Shown: piece by piece, positions 52,162 through 61,083 of the stretch | Layout of the letters: every line of letters starts with the position of its first letter | Position numbering within the stretch: the stretch's first letter is position 1 | Source: an uncultured Alphaproteobacteria bacterium | GTDB taxonomy: Bacteria; Pseudomonadota; Alphaproteobacteria; RF32; CAG-239 | Reading direction: 5' to 3' | Length of the DNA: 64,000 bases | NCBI GenBank assembly: GCA_910576955.1 | Contig: CAJTJB010000003.1 | Span: 110,412-174,411 of the forward strand | The notes under the pieces: model-generated | The model's input: the letters and a program-made list of their open reading frames with translations, nothing else | Database searches by the model: none | Told to the model about the DNA's origin: nothing | Program-made: the position numbers and the translations under genes

Positions 52162-53160
52162 ATGAGAATATTTTTTGCAATAGTTGCGTTTCTATTAGCA
52201 AACACAACACCTGTTAAATGCGAGAATTTAGATTCTGGTTTTGACTGTTCGGAGAATGAGAGAAATGAACTAACATCAATAGAGGAAATGTATTGCTTCA
52301 ATGGAAAAATACAAAAACTAATTCCAGAAATGAAACGGGCATATAATTCTTTTTATAACACATTATCATCTAAAGAGCAGAAGATTTTACAAGAAAGTCA
52401 AAAAAATTGGTTTAATAATATTAAACATCAAAGTTTTGTAACACGAAATTCTTATGAAACTCGAGAATTTTATTTGTGCGAGCATATCCAAGAAAGGATT
52501 GATTTGCTAAAAGAATCCACAAAAAACAAAAATAAATGGACAGAATATTTAAATAATAGAGATAAAAACGCCCTTAATAAAATGCGATATTTAGAAAAGA
52601 TAAAAAGTGATTATTCAGATATCTGTATTGAAGTAGAGAATTTTTTAAAAAATCAACCGACAAAGATAGAATTTGTACCATTTCAATTTGAAAAAGAAGA
52701 TAAAGATGTGCTCGGAAACTTTGAAAGAGGAGGGATAAGTTCTACATTATATTTTGATATTGACAATGATGGAAAAAAAGAAAAAATAGAGCGTTATTCA
52801 TCCATAATTGCTGGTACATTTTCCAGCAATGTGGAAGTATGGACATCATTTTATAAAACAGATGATACATCCAAAGGGCAACGTACAGTCATTAGCTCAT
52901 ATGGATGCGGCGCTGTGGAAATTTTTAAATATAAAAATCAAAATTATGTATTTTATATAGATGATATAATTAAAAATAATGATAAGATTTCTCAATATTA
53001 TAATGAAAACAACCTAAAAAATGATAGTATGGAATATCTAAAACAGGCTTGTACAGAAGAAATATATGAAGAAAGAAATGTTTGTAATCCGCCATATGTT
53101 ACAATAATAAAATATGAAACAAATAACAAAGAGGAAATTTGCTTTTTTGCGCTAAAGTAA
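52162..53160 (+). CDS. Exported protein with an LprI/DUF1311-like N-terminal domain
   Basis: The product is 332 residues from the ATG at 52162 (GGAG seven bases upstream), with a signal peptide (IFFAIVAFLLANTTPVKC). Residues ~23-130 have the DUF1311/LprI pattern: FDCSENERNELTSIEEMYC, then LSSKEQKILQESQKNWFNNI and FYLCEHIQERIDLL, with conserved cysteines and a Q-x-x-W segment. The C-terminal ~190 residues are unknown and include IDNDGKKEKIERY, similar to VCBS/FG-GAP-like Asp-rich loops. DUF1311 domains are linked to lysozyme inhibition in some proteins. Strongly AT-rich. Confidence 0.65.
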   Translation: MRIFFAIVAFLLANTTPVKCENLDSGFDCSENERNELTSIEEMYCFNGKIQKLIPEMKRAYNSFYNTLSSKEQKILQESQKNWFNNIKHQSFVTRNSYETREFYLCEHIQERIDLLKESTKNKNKWTEYLNNRDKNALNKMRYLEKIKSDYSDICIEVENFLKNQPTKIEFVPFQFEKEDKDVLGNFERGGISSTLYFDIDNDGKKEKIERYSSIIAGTFSSNVEVWTSFYKTDDTSKGQRTVISSYGCGAVEIFKYKNQNYVFYIDDIIKNNDKISQYYNENNLKNDSMEYLKQACTEEIYEERNVCNPPYVTIIKYETNNKEEICFFALK

Positions 53161-53194
53161 TTTGTTTATCATATCTATATAAGGGAAAAATATT

Positions 53195-53725
53195 ATGAAC
53201 GAAAAAGGTAATTCCAATAAAATCATAAATTGTACAGTTTTTCTATTTATTAGTATTATAAATTTACTGATTTTATATATGATACCGAAATATACCCCGG
53301 AATGGGATAAACATTCTATACAATTTGTGGAATTTATATATTTTCTTATAATTTCTTTATTTGTTTTCTTATTTTTTAATTATAAATTTTATCATAAATA
53401 TGGTTCTGGTGCTGTAATAGAAGTATGTTATAGTACACTATTTTATGTTCTTCTTTTAGGTTTGGTTCCAAGTGTTTTTTGGTGGCTACAATATAATGTT
53501 GAAAGCAATATATATTCATTAGAACGCAAATTTGCTCTTGTGTTCGTATTAGCTTCTTACTCTTTATGTTTCAGTACAGCTTTTATTGGTTTGAGTGCTG
53601 TATGGTTAAATGATTACAAAAATAAAAAGATTGCCTTTCGCGTAAAAATGTTCTTTTTTCTTCTATTGTTTTTTTCTTCATTATTTTTGAGCGTTATTTA
53701 TGTAACTCATATGTTTCGTGGGTGA
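53195..53725 (+). CDS. Small polytopic membrane protein (176 residues)
   Basis: AAGGGA lies upstream of the ATG. Four hydrophobic segments (about 11-30, 45-65, 82-102 and 115-170, the last probably two helices) with few charged residues. No family is recognised. It lies 34 bp after the exported DUF1311-like gene and is probably cotranscribed with it. AT-rich. Confidence 0.55.
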   Translation: MNEKGNSNKIINCTVFLFISIINLLILYMIPKYTPEWDKHSIQFVEFIYFLIISLFVFLFFNYKFYHKYGSGAVIEVCYSTLFYVLLLGLVPSVFWWLQYNVESNIYSLERKFALVFVLASYSLCFSTAFIGLSAVWLNDYKNKKIAFRVKMFFFLLLFFSSLFLSVIYVTHMFRG

Positions 53726-53945
53726 AAAAATAATTTTGCACAAAAATCTTCAGCAAACTAAAGTAGTATAATCAACTTATATCTCTGCGAAAAAAACACA
53801 GCGATACATTCGTTATTGCAAGGAGAATGTCAAAGATTTATCAAAAATAAGTGCTTAAATAGAATAATCTCTTGCAAATCATAAAAAATAGGCAGACGCT
53901 ACAACTAAAGTATAACACAAGAATCGGAGAGGATGGAGAGAAAAG
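53726..53945 (+). other. Intergenic stretch with a duplicated leader and a seven-codon open frame
   Basis: At 53820 AAGGAGA is followed by an ATG that opens only MSKIYQK before a stop. The right copy of the 55-bp direct repeat follows (about 53860-53912). The short frame may be the decayed 5' end of a lost gene. Confidence 0.4.
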
Positions 53946-54956
53946 TTGAGATTTTTAAAGTATTTTAGAGTATTTTTTGCAGTAGTGGCGATACTGTTTA
54001 TTGTCAATTTAGCGGCTTGTCAAGTTTTAACTAAAGTGGATAAAAGGCAAGAAAAAATCGTTGATTGCGATGCTGATTTGCCTTTGGATGAGTTACATAA
54101 ATGTATTGAAAAAGAAGCTGAAAAATATGCCCCTGAAGATATAGATACATATGTTCCATGTGAAACTGTTGTTTTAAAAGATACTTCCGCCAAAAAAATA
54201 GATTATTTTAAGAGTATTAAACATTGTTATAAAAAAGATAAATGTGCATATACCACTCCATTAGAAAAAAAGGGGGATTTAATAGTTTCCTATCCTCAAC
54301 CTCGTAGATATGATGACTTCAATTATGATATTAATTTACTCATAGCTAGAACACATCGTAATCATAGTAATGAAATATTCTTATGTGCAAATGCTACTTA
54401 TGGGCATTGTAATACTACTATATTTCAAAATGGCGCGCGCCATTATTGCTACATTGAAAAAGGAATTAGAGGAAATGATTTTATTATTGCTAAAGAAAAT
54501 GGAAAAGAAAATATATATGTCGTTGCTCTTAATGCTGTAGCCTTAGCTAACAAAAAATATCTGATTATAACCAATGTTTTGCATCTTTCCAAGTTAGATG
54601 TAGAAGAAATATTGAAATTAAAAGGTTTTACATATCCATATAAAATTGAAAGATTTCGAAGTGTTGCAGAAAAAACAACCTGGGAAGATATAACTGTAGC
54701 TGAATTAAAAGATATGTTAGCTCGCGAAGGATACACCCCGACAATACGAGATAAAAGAGAACCATTATCTAAAAATAGGGAATTATTCTTTTTATTAAAT
54801 GACCAATATACTGTAGTTAATGGTTATCGTTTTTATGAAATAAAAGATAGTAAAGATATTAAAGAGGTTTCAATCAGTTTAGATAAGCGGAAAAATCCGA
54901 GCAAAATATATATTAAACAAGATGCTGATGTATATGAAATAGATATGAAACACTAA
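53946..54956 (+). CDS. Unknown lipoprotein starting with TTG
   Basis: The 336-residue protein begins at TTG 53946 (GGAGAG upstream); the nearby ATG at 53933 is in another frame that stops at once. The signal FFAVVAILFIVNLAAC has a lipobox cysteine. The mature part has several cysteines spaced in the first 160 residues (for example LHKCIEKEAEKYAPE and SIKHCYKKDKCAYTT), then a lysine-rich C-terminus. Its upstream region is a duplicate of that of the gene at 52162, and their signal peptides are similar (FFAVVA and FFAIVA), but the mature parts differ. No family recognised. Confidence 0.6.
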   Translation: MRFLKYFRVFFAVVAILFIVNLAACQVLTKVDKRQEKIVDCDADLPLDELHKCIEKEAEKYAPEDIDTYVPCETVVLKDTSAKKIDYFKSIKHCYKKDKCAYTTPLEKKGDLIVSYPQPRRYDDFNYDINLLIARTHRNHSNEIFLCANATYGHCNTTIFQNGARHYCYIEKGIRGNDFIIAKENGKENIYVVALNAVALANKKYLIITNVLHLSKLDVEEILKLKGFTYPYKIERFRSVAEKTTWEDITVAELKDMLAREGYTPTIRDKREPLSKNRELFFLLNDQYTVVNGYRFYEIKDSKDIKEVSISLDKRKNPSKIYIKQDADVYEIDMKH

Positions 54957-55000
54957 TTTTAACACTTTTCCCAAAACCAACATTTCTAAGGAGAATTCTA

Positions 55001-55319
55001 ATGACCATTACTTATAAATGTGCAAAATTATACTGGAGGTTATGATATCAATACTTTGTTTACCGAGTGGAATCTGTATTCCGATTTACAAATAAACACC
55101 TCTACGGGGACAACCAATTACGGCAAAATAACAGGAAGCGATAAGAAAGATTTAATATTCATTACAGGAGATAGTGCAGAAATAGAAGTGAAAGCCGGAA
55201 CAGGAGTGGATTATGTTAGTGCCGGCGGCGGTATAAATTATATACATTTAGGTAAAGATGATACCAGAGATGTTATAGCAAATGACAATGATTTCTACAC
55301 AATTAAAAAGAGTGCATAA
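55001..55319 (+). pseudogene. Frameshifted RTX/calcium-binding-like fragment
   Basis: AAGGAGAATTCTA precedes an ATG at 55001, but that frame (MTITYKCAKLYWRL) stops after 14 codons. A continuous frame from 55020 encodes NYTGGYDINTLFTEW and onward to 55319. Removing one base near 55017-55019 joins the two. The C-terminal half reads GTGVDYVSAGGGINYIHLG, with GG-x-G-x-D features of RTX repeats. Alternatively, GTG at 55020 is a start without a ribosome-binding site. I favour a frameshifted remnant of a larger secreted calcium-binding protein. Confidence 0.55.
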
Positions 55320-55462
55320 AGATATTTAGTACTTGTAAATCAATGAAAAAGTAAGAAAATATATAAAACAAAAAGAGAGGGAATGTGCTTTATAAAAAGA
55401 GATTAACAATATCTTTGTTAATAAATTCAGTTGTTGAATGAAATAAAAAAATTGAAGGGGTT

Positions 55463-55858
55463 ATGAAACAGAAAATATTTTGGCTTGCAATCAGTGCTGT
55501 AATTGTATCTATATTGGAAATAGGTTCATATATAATAATCTATACAGAAGGATTTTGGGAGAATATCCCCAAAAAAATCGGGTTATTTATTCCACAACTC
55601 ATCTACTTTGCCGGACTGCTTTATACCTGTTATTTTTTTATATCAATCTGGCAAATCATACAACGGCAAAAAAATAATGTCATTTTAAAAATCATATTTT
55701 TCTTTTATTATCTGATGTTTGTTTGGTGCATATCATACCATCAATATACTTCGCCAATATCCTATACGGGAAGTATATTATATAATGGTGTCGTAAAAGG
55801 CGAATGGATAGATACAAAAAGTTTAATCCGAAAAACAATAGGAGCGGTGAATGCATAA
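55463..55858 (+). CDS. Small polytopic membrane protein, first of a pair
   Basis: The 131-residue protein has three or four hydrophobic helices (about 6-27, 40-62, 72-92) and a hydrophilic C-terminal tail. AAGG lies upstream of the ATG. No family recognised. Its 3' end overlaps the next gene by 8 bp, so the two are translated together. Confidence 0.5.
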   Translation: MKQKIFWLAISAVIVSILEIGSYIIIYTEGFWENIPKKIGLFIPQLIYFAGLLYTCYFFISIWQIIQRQKNNVILKIIFFFYYLMFVWCISYHQYTSPISYTGSILYNGVVKGEWIDTKSLIRKTIGAVNA

Positions 55859-56252
55859 ATGGGTTGGAGCATATTACGAAGATAAAAAAATAAACTTTTA
55901 CACAACTGTATGTGTTTTTTTTATTCTTGTGCAAATAATATACGGCTATATTGTCACACTAACCGAGATAACACAGCGGTATAATTTCAGTATGAATTTT
56001 ATTTTTTTAAGTTATGTAGTCTATCTGTGTAACCTGATATTAAATAAAGCAAAAGTTCTAGGGGATAAAACATATGAAAATGCAAGATTAATTATAAAAA
56101 TATATACAATTATCAGCATATTTATAACTTCTTTTTTATCAATGCAGGTTACAACCCTTTTTTCATATATTGGAATATTGATTGGTAATATATTCATACA
56201 CAACTATGTGTGTGATTTTTTATGTATGCCATTTAAACAATTATTAACTTAA
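55851..56252 (+). CDS. Small polytopic membrane protein, second of a pair
   Basis: The 133-residue protein has four hydrophobic helices and almost no soluble part. The ATG at 55851 has GGAG upstream, inside the previous gene. No family recognised. The pair resembles toxin/immunity or small transporter pairs only in size and organisation, so no function is assigned. Confidence 0.5.
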   Translation: MHKWVGAYYEDKKINFYTTVCVFFILVQIIYGYIVTLTEITQRYNFSMNFIFLSYVVYLCNLILNKAKVLGDKTYENARLIIKIYTIISIFITSFLSMQVTTLFSYIGILIGNIFIHNYVCDFLCMPFKQLLT

Positions 56253-56368
56253 ATCCGCCGCACGGGCGCTCATTCGCTACGCTCACCGGCGTTCTTCCGC
56301 CCGCCTTTTGCTTGTAGTGAACCAACTTTCTCGTTGGTTCAACTCCTTGCAACACATATAAAACAAAA

Positions 56369-56392
56369 AAAGGTACCTTTAAGATACCTTTA
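56369..56392 (-). terminator. Terminator for the initiator tRNA gene
   Basis: AAAGGTA/TACCTTT stem with a 9-nt loop, ending in T-run on the minus strand, about 55 bp after the tRNA 3' end. Confidence 0.65.
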
Positions 56393-56446
56393 TTAATCAA
56401 ACCAACTTTAACACACATACAAAAGTTATGCAGGTGCCGCTGGCAC

Positions 56447-56523
<77 letters not shown>

Positions 56524-56553
56524 ATATATAACGTTATCGCAACAACGAATGCA

Positions 56554-56582
56554 TATATAACCTCAAAAAAAATAGTTGTCAA
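56554..56582 (-). promoter_or_regulatory. Promoter of the tRNA gene
   Basis: On the minus strand TTGACA (56577-56582) and TATATA (56554-56559) are 17 bp apart. A GCGATA/TATCGC inverted repeat lies between promoter and tRNA (56521-56540). Confidence 0.65.
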
Positions 56583-56661
56583 TAATATTTTTATATCTTT
56601 TGCATATTTTTTTTTGCGTGCTAAAATCTGCGGCATACGGAAACAATGTAAAGGGAATGAA

Positions 56662-57543
56662 ATGGCGTCTGCAACCCCTGATAACACAACGGGTCTAACC
56701 CGAAATCCCGACCGCAAGCTAGGTATTATTGCCGGCGGCGGCGAGCTGCCGCAAAAGCTCTTGGAGTGGTGCAAAAAAAACAATCGCGCGTATCACGCTT
56801 TGGCGATTAAAGGCAATGCCTGCGAGGAATATTTCACCAAAGATACCCCGCACGATTGGATAAGGATTGGGCAGGCAGGAACAGGTTTTAAGCGTTTTAA
56901 GGAAGAGGGTGTAAAAGAGATTGTTTTAATCGGCACGATTAAGCGCCCGACGCTTGCCGAGTTAGTGCCTGATTTGCGCACGGCGGCGTTTTTTGCCAAA
57001 CTCGGCGCGAAATCTCTGGGCGATGACGGCATTCTCCGCGCGTTGGTGAAAGAAATTGAGGGCGAGGGGATGAAAGTTATCGGCATACAGGAGGTTGTGC
57101 CGGATTTGCTGGCGCGCGCGGGCACGCTGACCAAAAAGAACCCCGATAAAGAAGACGAAGAGGATATCCGCCGCGGCATAGAAGTTGCTTCGGCATTAGG
57201 GCGTTTGGATGTCGGGCAGTCGGTGGTGGTGCAGCAGGGCTTGGTGCTGGGCGTCGAGGGCATCGAGGGCACGGATAAGCTGATAACCCGTTGTGCAGAC
57301 TATCAGCGCAAGGGTAAAGCCCCCGTGCTGGTAAAATTAAGAAAGCCGCAGCAGGATATGCGCATAGACCTGCCGACCATCGGCACCCGAACGGTGGAAA
57401 ACGCGCATAACAGCGGTTTTAAAGGCATCGCCGTACACGCGGGTAATACGCTGATTGTCAACGAGGCGGAAGTGATAAAGCTGGCAAATAAATACGGAAT
57501 GTTTATAAAAGGGATAATTCCGGCGGAGGAGGGGCAATGTTAA
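56662..57543 (+). CDS. lpxI: UDP-2,3-diacylglucosamine pyrophosphatase LpxI
   Basis: The enzyme makes lipid X from UDP-2,3-diacylglucosamine in lipid A synthesis; it replaces LpxH in many alphaproteobacteria. I start at the ATG at 56662 (AAAGGGA upstream), giving 293 residues, the normal length. IIAGGGELPQKLLEWCKK, the IGTIKRPTLAELVPD segment, KSLGDDGILRALV and a C-terminal AVHAGNTLIVNEAEVIKLA match the family (DUF1009). The end overlaps lpxB by 7 bp. The usual upstream lpxA or fabZ is not here; a tRNA gene precedes it instead. Confidence 0.95.
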   Translation: MASATPDNTTGLTRNPDRKLGIIAGGGELPQKLLEWCKKNNRAYHALAIKGNACEEYFTKDTPHDWIRIGQAGTGFKRFKEEGVKEIVLIGTIKRPTLAELVPDLRTAAFFAKLGAKSLGDDGILRALVKEIEGEGMKVIGIQEVVPDLLARAGTLTKKNPDKEDEEDIRRGIEVASALGRLDVGQSVVVQQGLVLGVEGIEGTDKLITRCADYQRKGKAPVLVKLRKPQQDMRIDLPTIGTRTVENAHNSGFKGIAVHAGNTLIVNEAEVIKLANKYGMFIKGIIPAEEGQC

Positions 57544-58691
57544 TTTATTTGATAGCGGGCGAACCCTCGGGCGATATGCTGGGCGTGCGTTTAATGCGCG
57601 CCTTGAAAGCGGAGGCACCGGACGTGCGGTTTGCCGGTGTTGGCGGTGAAAATATGGAAAAAGCCGGCTTGAAATCGCTGTTTGACATCACAGACCTTGC
57701 CATAATGGGGCTGGCAGAGGTGATTCCGAGCATCCCGAAAGTTTTGCGCCGCATCCGCGAAACCGTTGCCGATATTGAGGCAAAAAAGCCTGATGTTGTG
57801 GTAACGATAGATAGCTGGAGCTTTTCCGCCCGCGTGCATAAAGCGTTGCGCAAAAAAGGCATAAAGACGTTGCAAATGCATTATGTCGCGCCGCAGGTTT
57901 GGGCGTGGAAAAAGGGCAGGGCGAAAACAATGCACAAATATATCGACCGCCTGCTGACCCTGTTTCCGAACGAACCGGCATATTTCACGCCGCACGGGCT
58001 CAAAACCGATTTTGTCGGTCATCCGGTCATTGAAAGCTCGATGATAAATGCCAACCCGCAGGATTTTTTGCATAAATACAACGTTCCGACAGATAAAAAA
58101 ATCGCGCTCATTCTCCCCGGCTCGCGCCATAACGAAGTCGCAAATCTTTTGCCGGTGTTTCTTGAAACCGCCGCGGCGCTGAAGCAAAATCATCCCGAGC
58201 TTTATTTTGTGCTCCCGACCGTCAAAACCGTTGAAAACCGCGTTAAAAACATCTTGGCGGAAAAAGGCGCGGAGGTGTTGGTTGTCAACACGCAGGAAGA
58301 CCGTTACGCCGCTGCCCGCGCTGCTAAAATGGCGATTGCCGCCTCGGGAACGGTAGCATTAGAACTGGCAATAGTCAACGTGCCGCACCTGATAGCCTAT
58401 AAAGCGCCGAAAATCACCGCTTGGCTGGTGCGCCATATCTCAAACATCAAATATGTCAATCTGACAAATATTCTGCTTGATAAGCCGATTGTGCCGGAGT
58501 TGCTGCAAGAGGACTGTACCAAAGAAAAGCTGCTCGCCGCGGCAGAAGATTTGCTCAATGAGCGTTCGGAGCTGCACAAGCGCGAATTAAACGGTTTTGA
58601 AGACTTGCGCGCCGCATTGGGCTTCGGACAGGAGTATCCCAGCCAAAAAGCCGCAGAAATCATCCTGCAGGCGATAAAAGAAAGGGCATAA
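57537..58691 (+). CDS. lpxB: Lipid-A-disaccharide synthase LpxB
   Basis: The 384-residue family GT19 enzyme joins lipid X to UDP-2,3-diacylglucosamine at the inner membrane. AGEPSGDMLGVRLMRAL at the N-terminus, MGLAEVIPSIPKVLRRI, YVAPQVWAWKKGRAK, LLTLFPNEP, LPGSRHNEV and AASGTVALELAIVNVPH are all family hallmarks. GGAGGAGGGG precedes the ATG, and the start lies inside the end of lpxI, so translation is coupled. ComEC follows after 5 bp. Confidence 0.97.
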   Translation: MLIYLIAGEPSGDMLGVRLMRALKAEAPDVRFAGVGGENMEKAGLKSLFDITDLAIMGLAEVIPSIPKVLRRIRETVADIEAKKPDVVVTIDSWSFSARVHKALRKKGIKTLQMHYVAPQVWAWKKGRAKTMHKYIDRLLTLFPNEPAYFTPHGLKTDFVGHPVIESSMINANPQDFLHKYNVPTDKKIALILPGSRHNEVANLLPVFLETAAALKQNHPELYFVLPTVKTVENRVKNILAEKGAEVLVVNTQEDRYAAARAAKMAIAASGTVALELAIVNVPHLIAYKAPKITAWLVRHISNIKYVNLTNILLDKPIVPELLQEDCTKEKLLAAAEDLLNERSELHKRELNGFEDLRAALGFGQEYPSQKAAEIILQAIKERA

Positions 58692-58696
58692 GATAA

Positions 58697-60661
58697 ATGA
58701 GATGGTGGCTGCGCAAACAGTTTCTGCGCCTGAAACTTTACGCCTCCGAGAATTATTATAACGAGGCGGAGAGCCTGATTGTCTGGTACGCCGTCTGTTT
58801 TGCGCTCGGAGCGGCATTTTATTTTGCGCTGCCGCTGGAGCTGCCGGTGTGGACGGTTGCTGTTTTTCCGGAGCTCATTCTGCTGTTGCTGTATTTAACG
58901 CGTGCCGAGCGGGAGAAATTTAAGCTCTGGACATACGTTTTGCTGTTTGCGCTGGGCTTGAGCATCGCCAAGGTCGACAGTATGTACCGTGCTGCACATC
59001 TTGAAAATAATTTGCCGGAAATCACATATTTAAGAGGGAAAGTTAAAGAATTAGATTACAATTCAAACAATCGCCCGCGCATTTTACTAACTGCCGCGGA
59101 TGATTTTGAACGCCGACTCAAAGGGGATTACCGCATCAGCCTGATATATGCTGAAAAGTGGCTGAAACCGGGCATTTGCGTTGAGACGGTCGCCAAACTG
59201 CCGAAACGCTACACGCCCAATCCGTTAAGCAATTATAATTTTGAACGGGCGAATTTCTATAAAGGCATCAGCGCCGGCGGATACAGCATTGCGCCGCTGT
59301 TTGAAGTCGAATGTGACGAACCCGCGCCCGCCGTTTCGGAAACCATCGGCAATATCCGCAGTTATATCAAAGATACAGTCACGAAAAACACGACGCCCGA
59401 ACAAGGCGGAATAATCAAAGCCTTAACCATCGGCGATAAAAGCGGCATAGCCGAAGAGCAGACGGAAAATTATCGCACGGCGGGTTTGGCGCATTTTCTC
59501 GCCATATCCGGTATGCATATGGGAATGATTGCGCTGTTGGTGTTTTTTCTGTTTCGCGCGCTGCTGTTTTCGTTCGGAGCAGGGCGGTATGACTTGCGTA
59601 AACCGGCAGCAATCACCGCGCTGGCGTTCACGTTTGCATATTTTCTGATATCAGGGCAGAGCGTATCATGCATAAGGGCGTTTGTGATGACCTCGCTGGT
59701 GCTGTTGGGCGTGTTGTTGAACCGCCGTGCGATTACGCTGCGCCTGTGGGCGTTTGCGGTGTTGGTTGTCACGGTCATCACGCCGTCTGCGGTTGTGTCG
59801 CCGGGGTTTATGATGTCATTTGCCGCGGTGCTGGGCTTGGTGGCTTTTTATGAGCAACACGGCAACCGCCTGCGCAGCTGGTTTTCCGCACAAAGCCTGA
59901 TGGGCAAAATCGGCGCATATCTCGCCGGTGTCCTCATAACCGACCTTGTCGCAAGCTTAATGACACTGCCGTACAGTATGTATTATTTTCATCAGGTTTC
60001 GGTTTATACGAGCCTCGGCAATTTGCTTGCCGCACCAGTGATTGCGTTTTGGATAATGCCGGCGCTGCTGCTGTTTTTAATCAGCCTGCCGCTGGGGCTG
60101 GGGGAATATGCGGTTAAGCCGCTTGCCGCCGGTGTGGATGTTATCAATCATATCACGGCGTGGGTATCATCATTGCCTGCTGCCAAAAGCGGCGAAGGGG
60201 TAGGGGCAATGCCCGACTGGGGCATTTTCGTTTTAACGCTTGGTTTATTGTGGCTCTGTATCTGGCAGTCACGCTGGCGCCGCTGGGGCTGGCTTGGTAT
60301 AGTCGCCGGCTTGATAGGATTATACTTCACACCCGCACCGGATTTTGTGTTTGATGAAAGCGGCACAACCTACGCCTATAAAAACACCTCTGGCAAATTA
60401 AGTTTAAGCCCATACCATAAAAACCGCTTTTTATCCAAAATGTGGACCGGCACGAACAAACCTGCAGAAGACGAAAGCTTAATATGTGACAAAAAGAGTT
60501 GCGTTTATAAAGAAAGAATAGAGTTCGGCAAAGGCTGGCTTAAGCTCGACGGCAAAAACATCCCCCTCAAATCCGGCGGTTATATCAACTTAAAAAGCGG
60601 CATCCGCTATCATCACCCCGAGCATTCCCGCCCGTGGAATAGGCGCTTTATCTCATCGTGA
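58697..60661 (+). CDS. comEC: ComEC/Rec2-like DNA-uptake channel protein
   Basis: The 654-residue polytopic membrane protein has an N-terminal DUF4131-like region (from two helices at ~30-75), an OB-fold-like part with YLRGKVKELDYN, and the ComEC channel core marked by ALTIGDKSGI, GLAHFLAISGMHMGMIALL and SGQSVSCIRAFVMTSLVLLG. It lacks the C-terminal metallo-beta-lactamase domain found in Gram-positive ComEC, as is common in alphaproteobacteria. In competent bacteria it passes single-stranded DNA across the inner membrane. Its place behind lpxB is often seen in this class. Confidence 0.92.
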   Translation: MRWWLRKQFLRLKLYASENYYNEAESLIVWYAVCFALGAAFYFALPLELPVWTVAVFPELILLLLYLTRAEREKFKLWTYVLLFALGLSIAKVDSMYRAAHLENNLPEITYLRGKVKELDYNSNNRPRILLTAADDFERRLKGDYRISLIYAEKWLKPGICVETVAKLPKRYTPNPLSNYNFERANFYKGISAGGYSIAPLFEVECDEPAPAVSETIGNIRSYIKDTVTKNTTPEQGGIIKALTIGDKSGIAEEQTENYRTAGLAHFLAISGMHMGMIALLVFFLFRALLFSFGAGRYDLRKPAAITALAFTFAYFLISGQSVSCIRAFVMTSLVLLGVLLNRRAITLRLWAFAVLVVTVITPSAVVSPGFMMSFAAVLGLVAFYEQHGNRLRSWFSAQSLMGKIGAYLAGVLITDLVASLMTLPYSMYYFHQVSVYTSLGNLLAAPVIAFWIMPALLLFLISLPLGLGEYAVKPLAAGVDVINHITAWVSSLPAAKSGEGVGAMPDWGIFVLTLGLLWLCIWQSRWRRWGWLGIVAGLIGLYFTPAPDFVFDESGTTYAYKNTSGKLSLSPYHKNRFLSKMWTGTNKPAEDESLICDKKSCVYKERIEFGKGWLKLDGKNIPLKSGGYINLKSGIRYHHPEHSRPWNRRFISS

Positions 60662-61041
60662 GGCATTGCAAGAGCTTTAGCCCGTGACAATATCCCTCTT
60701 TTTAGTAGTCATTGCGAGGCTTGCTTGCAAGCCGTGGCAATCTCCCTCTTTTACCCTCCTCCCCCCTCATTCTTACCCGTCATCCCTCGAATCGTTGCAG
60801 GTGGCGCTGCCACTCAAGGGATCTCCCGCTCCAAGAGCATACTCACACAGCCCGCGCATAGCTTTTTACCTCCCCCCCAGCGAGGGGCTTGCTCTTTGAA
60901 TCTCCTCCCCCTTGGCGGGGGAGGTAAGGGAGAGGGGGAAATAAAGCAACAAAAAAAACACAGCCCGCGCGTAGCGACACCCCCTCTCACCCCGCCGCAG
61001 CCCAAAGTAAACCCCAACAAGTTGGGCGCTGCCACTGCCAC
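60662..61041. repeat. Repeat cluster after comEC
   Basis: A GTCATTGCGAG copy with GGCTTGC-TT-GCAAGCC (60711-60741), a nested GTCATCCCTCGA/GTGGCGCTGCCAC repeat (60778-60827), a fragment of the composite module (CAGCGAGGGGCTTGCTCTTT at about 60878) and a full G-rich repeat (60903-60942). No gene is seen. Confidence 0.75.
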
Positions 61042-61071
61042 AAAAAAACGGCACTGTATAATACAGTACCG
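61042..61071 (-). terminator. Terminator for the gene at 61084-61593
   Basis: CGGTACTGTA/TACAGTGCCG stem (one G-U pair), 3-nt loop, followed by T7 on the minus strand. Confidence 0.85.
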
Positions 61072-61083
61072 CTTAAATAGCTA

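Larger units (their letters stand above)
52083..56252. other. AT-rich island of unknown exported and membrane proteins
   Basis: Base composition changes sharply at about 52050: the genes to 56252 are far richer in A and T than the rest of the window and use AT-ending codons throughout. The island holds two exported proteins with duplicated upstream regions, three small membrane proteins and a broken RTX-like gene, and none of the GC-rich hairpin repeats. It ends about 195 bp from an initiator tRNA gene. No integrase or transposase is present. Recent acquisition from an AT-rich donor is the simplest reading. Confidence 0.75.

Noticed and set aside
53827..53850. Seven-codon peptide gene MSKIYQK with a good ribosome-binding site
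   Set aside because: Too short to support as a gene; recorded in the intergenic entry as a possible decayed start.
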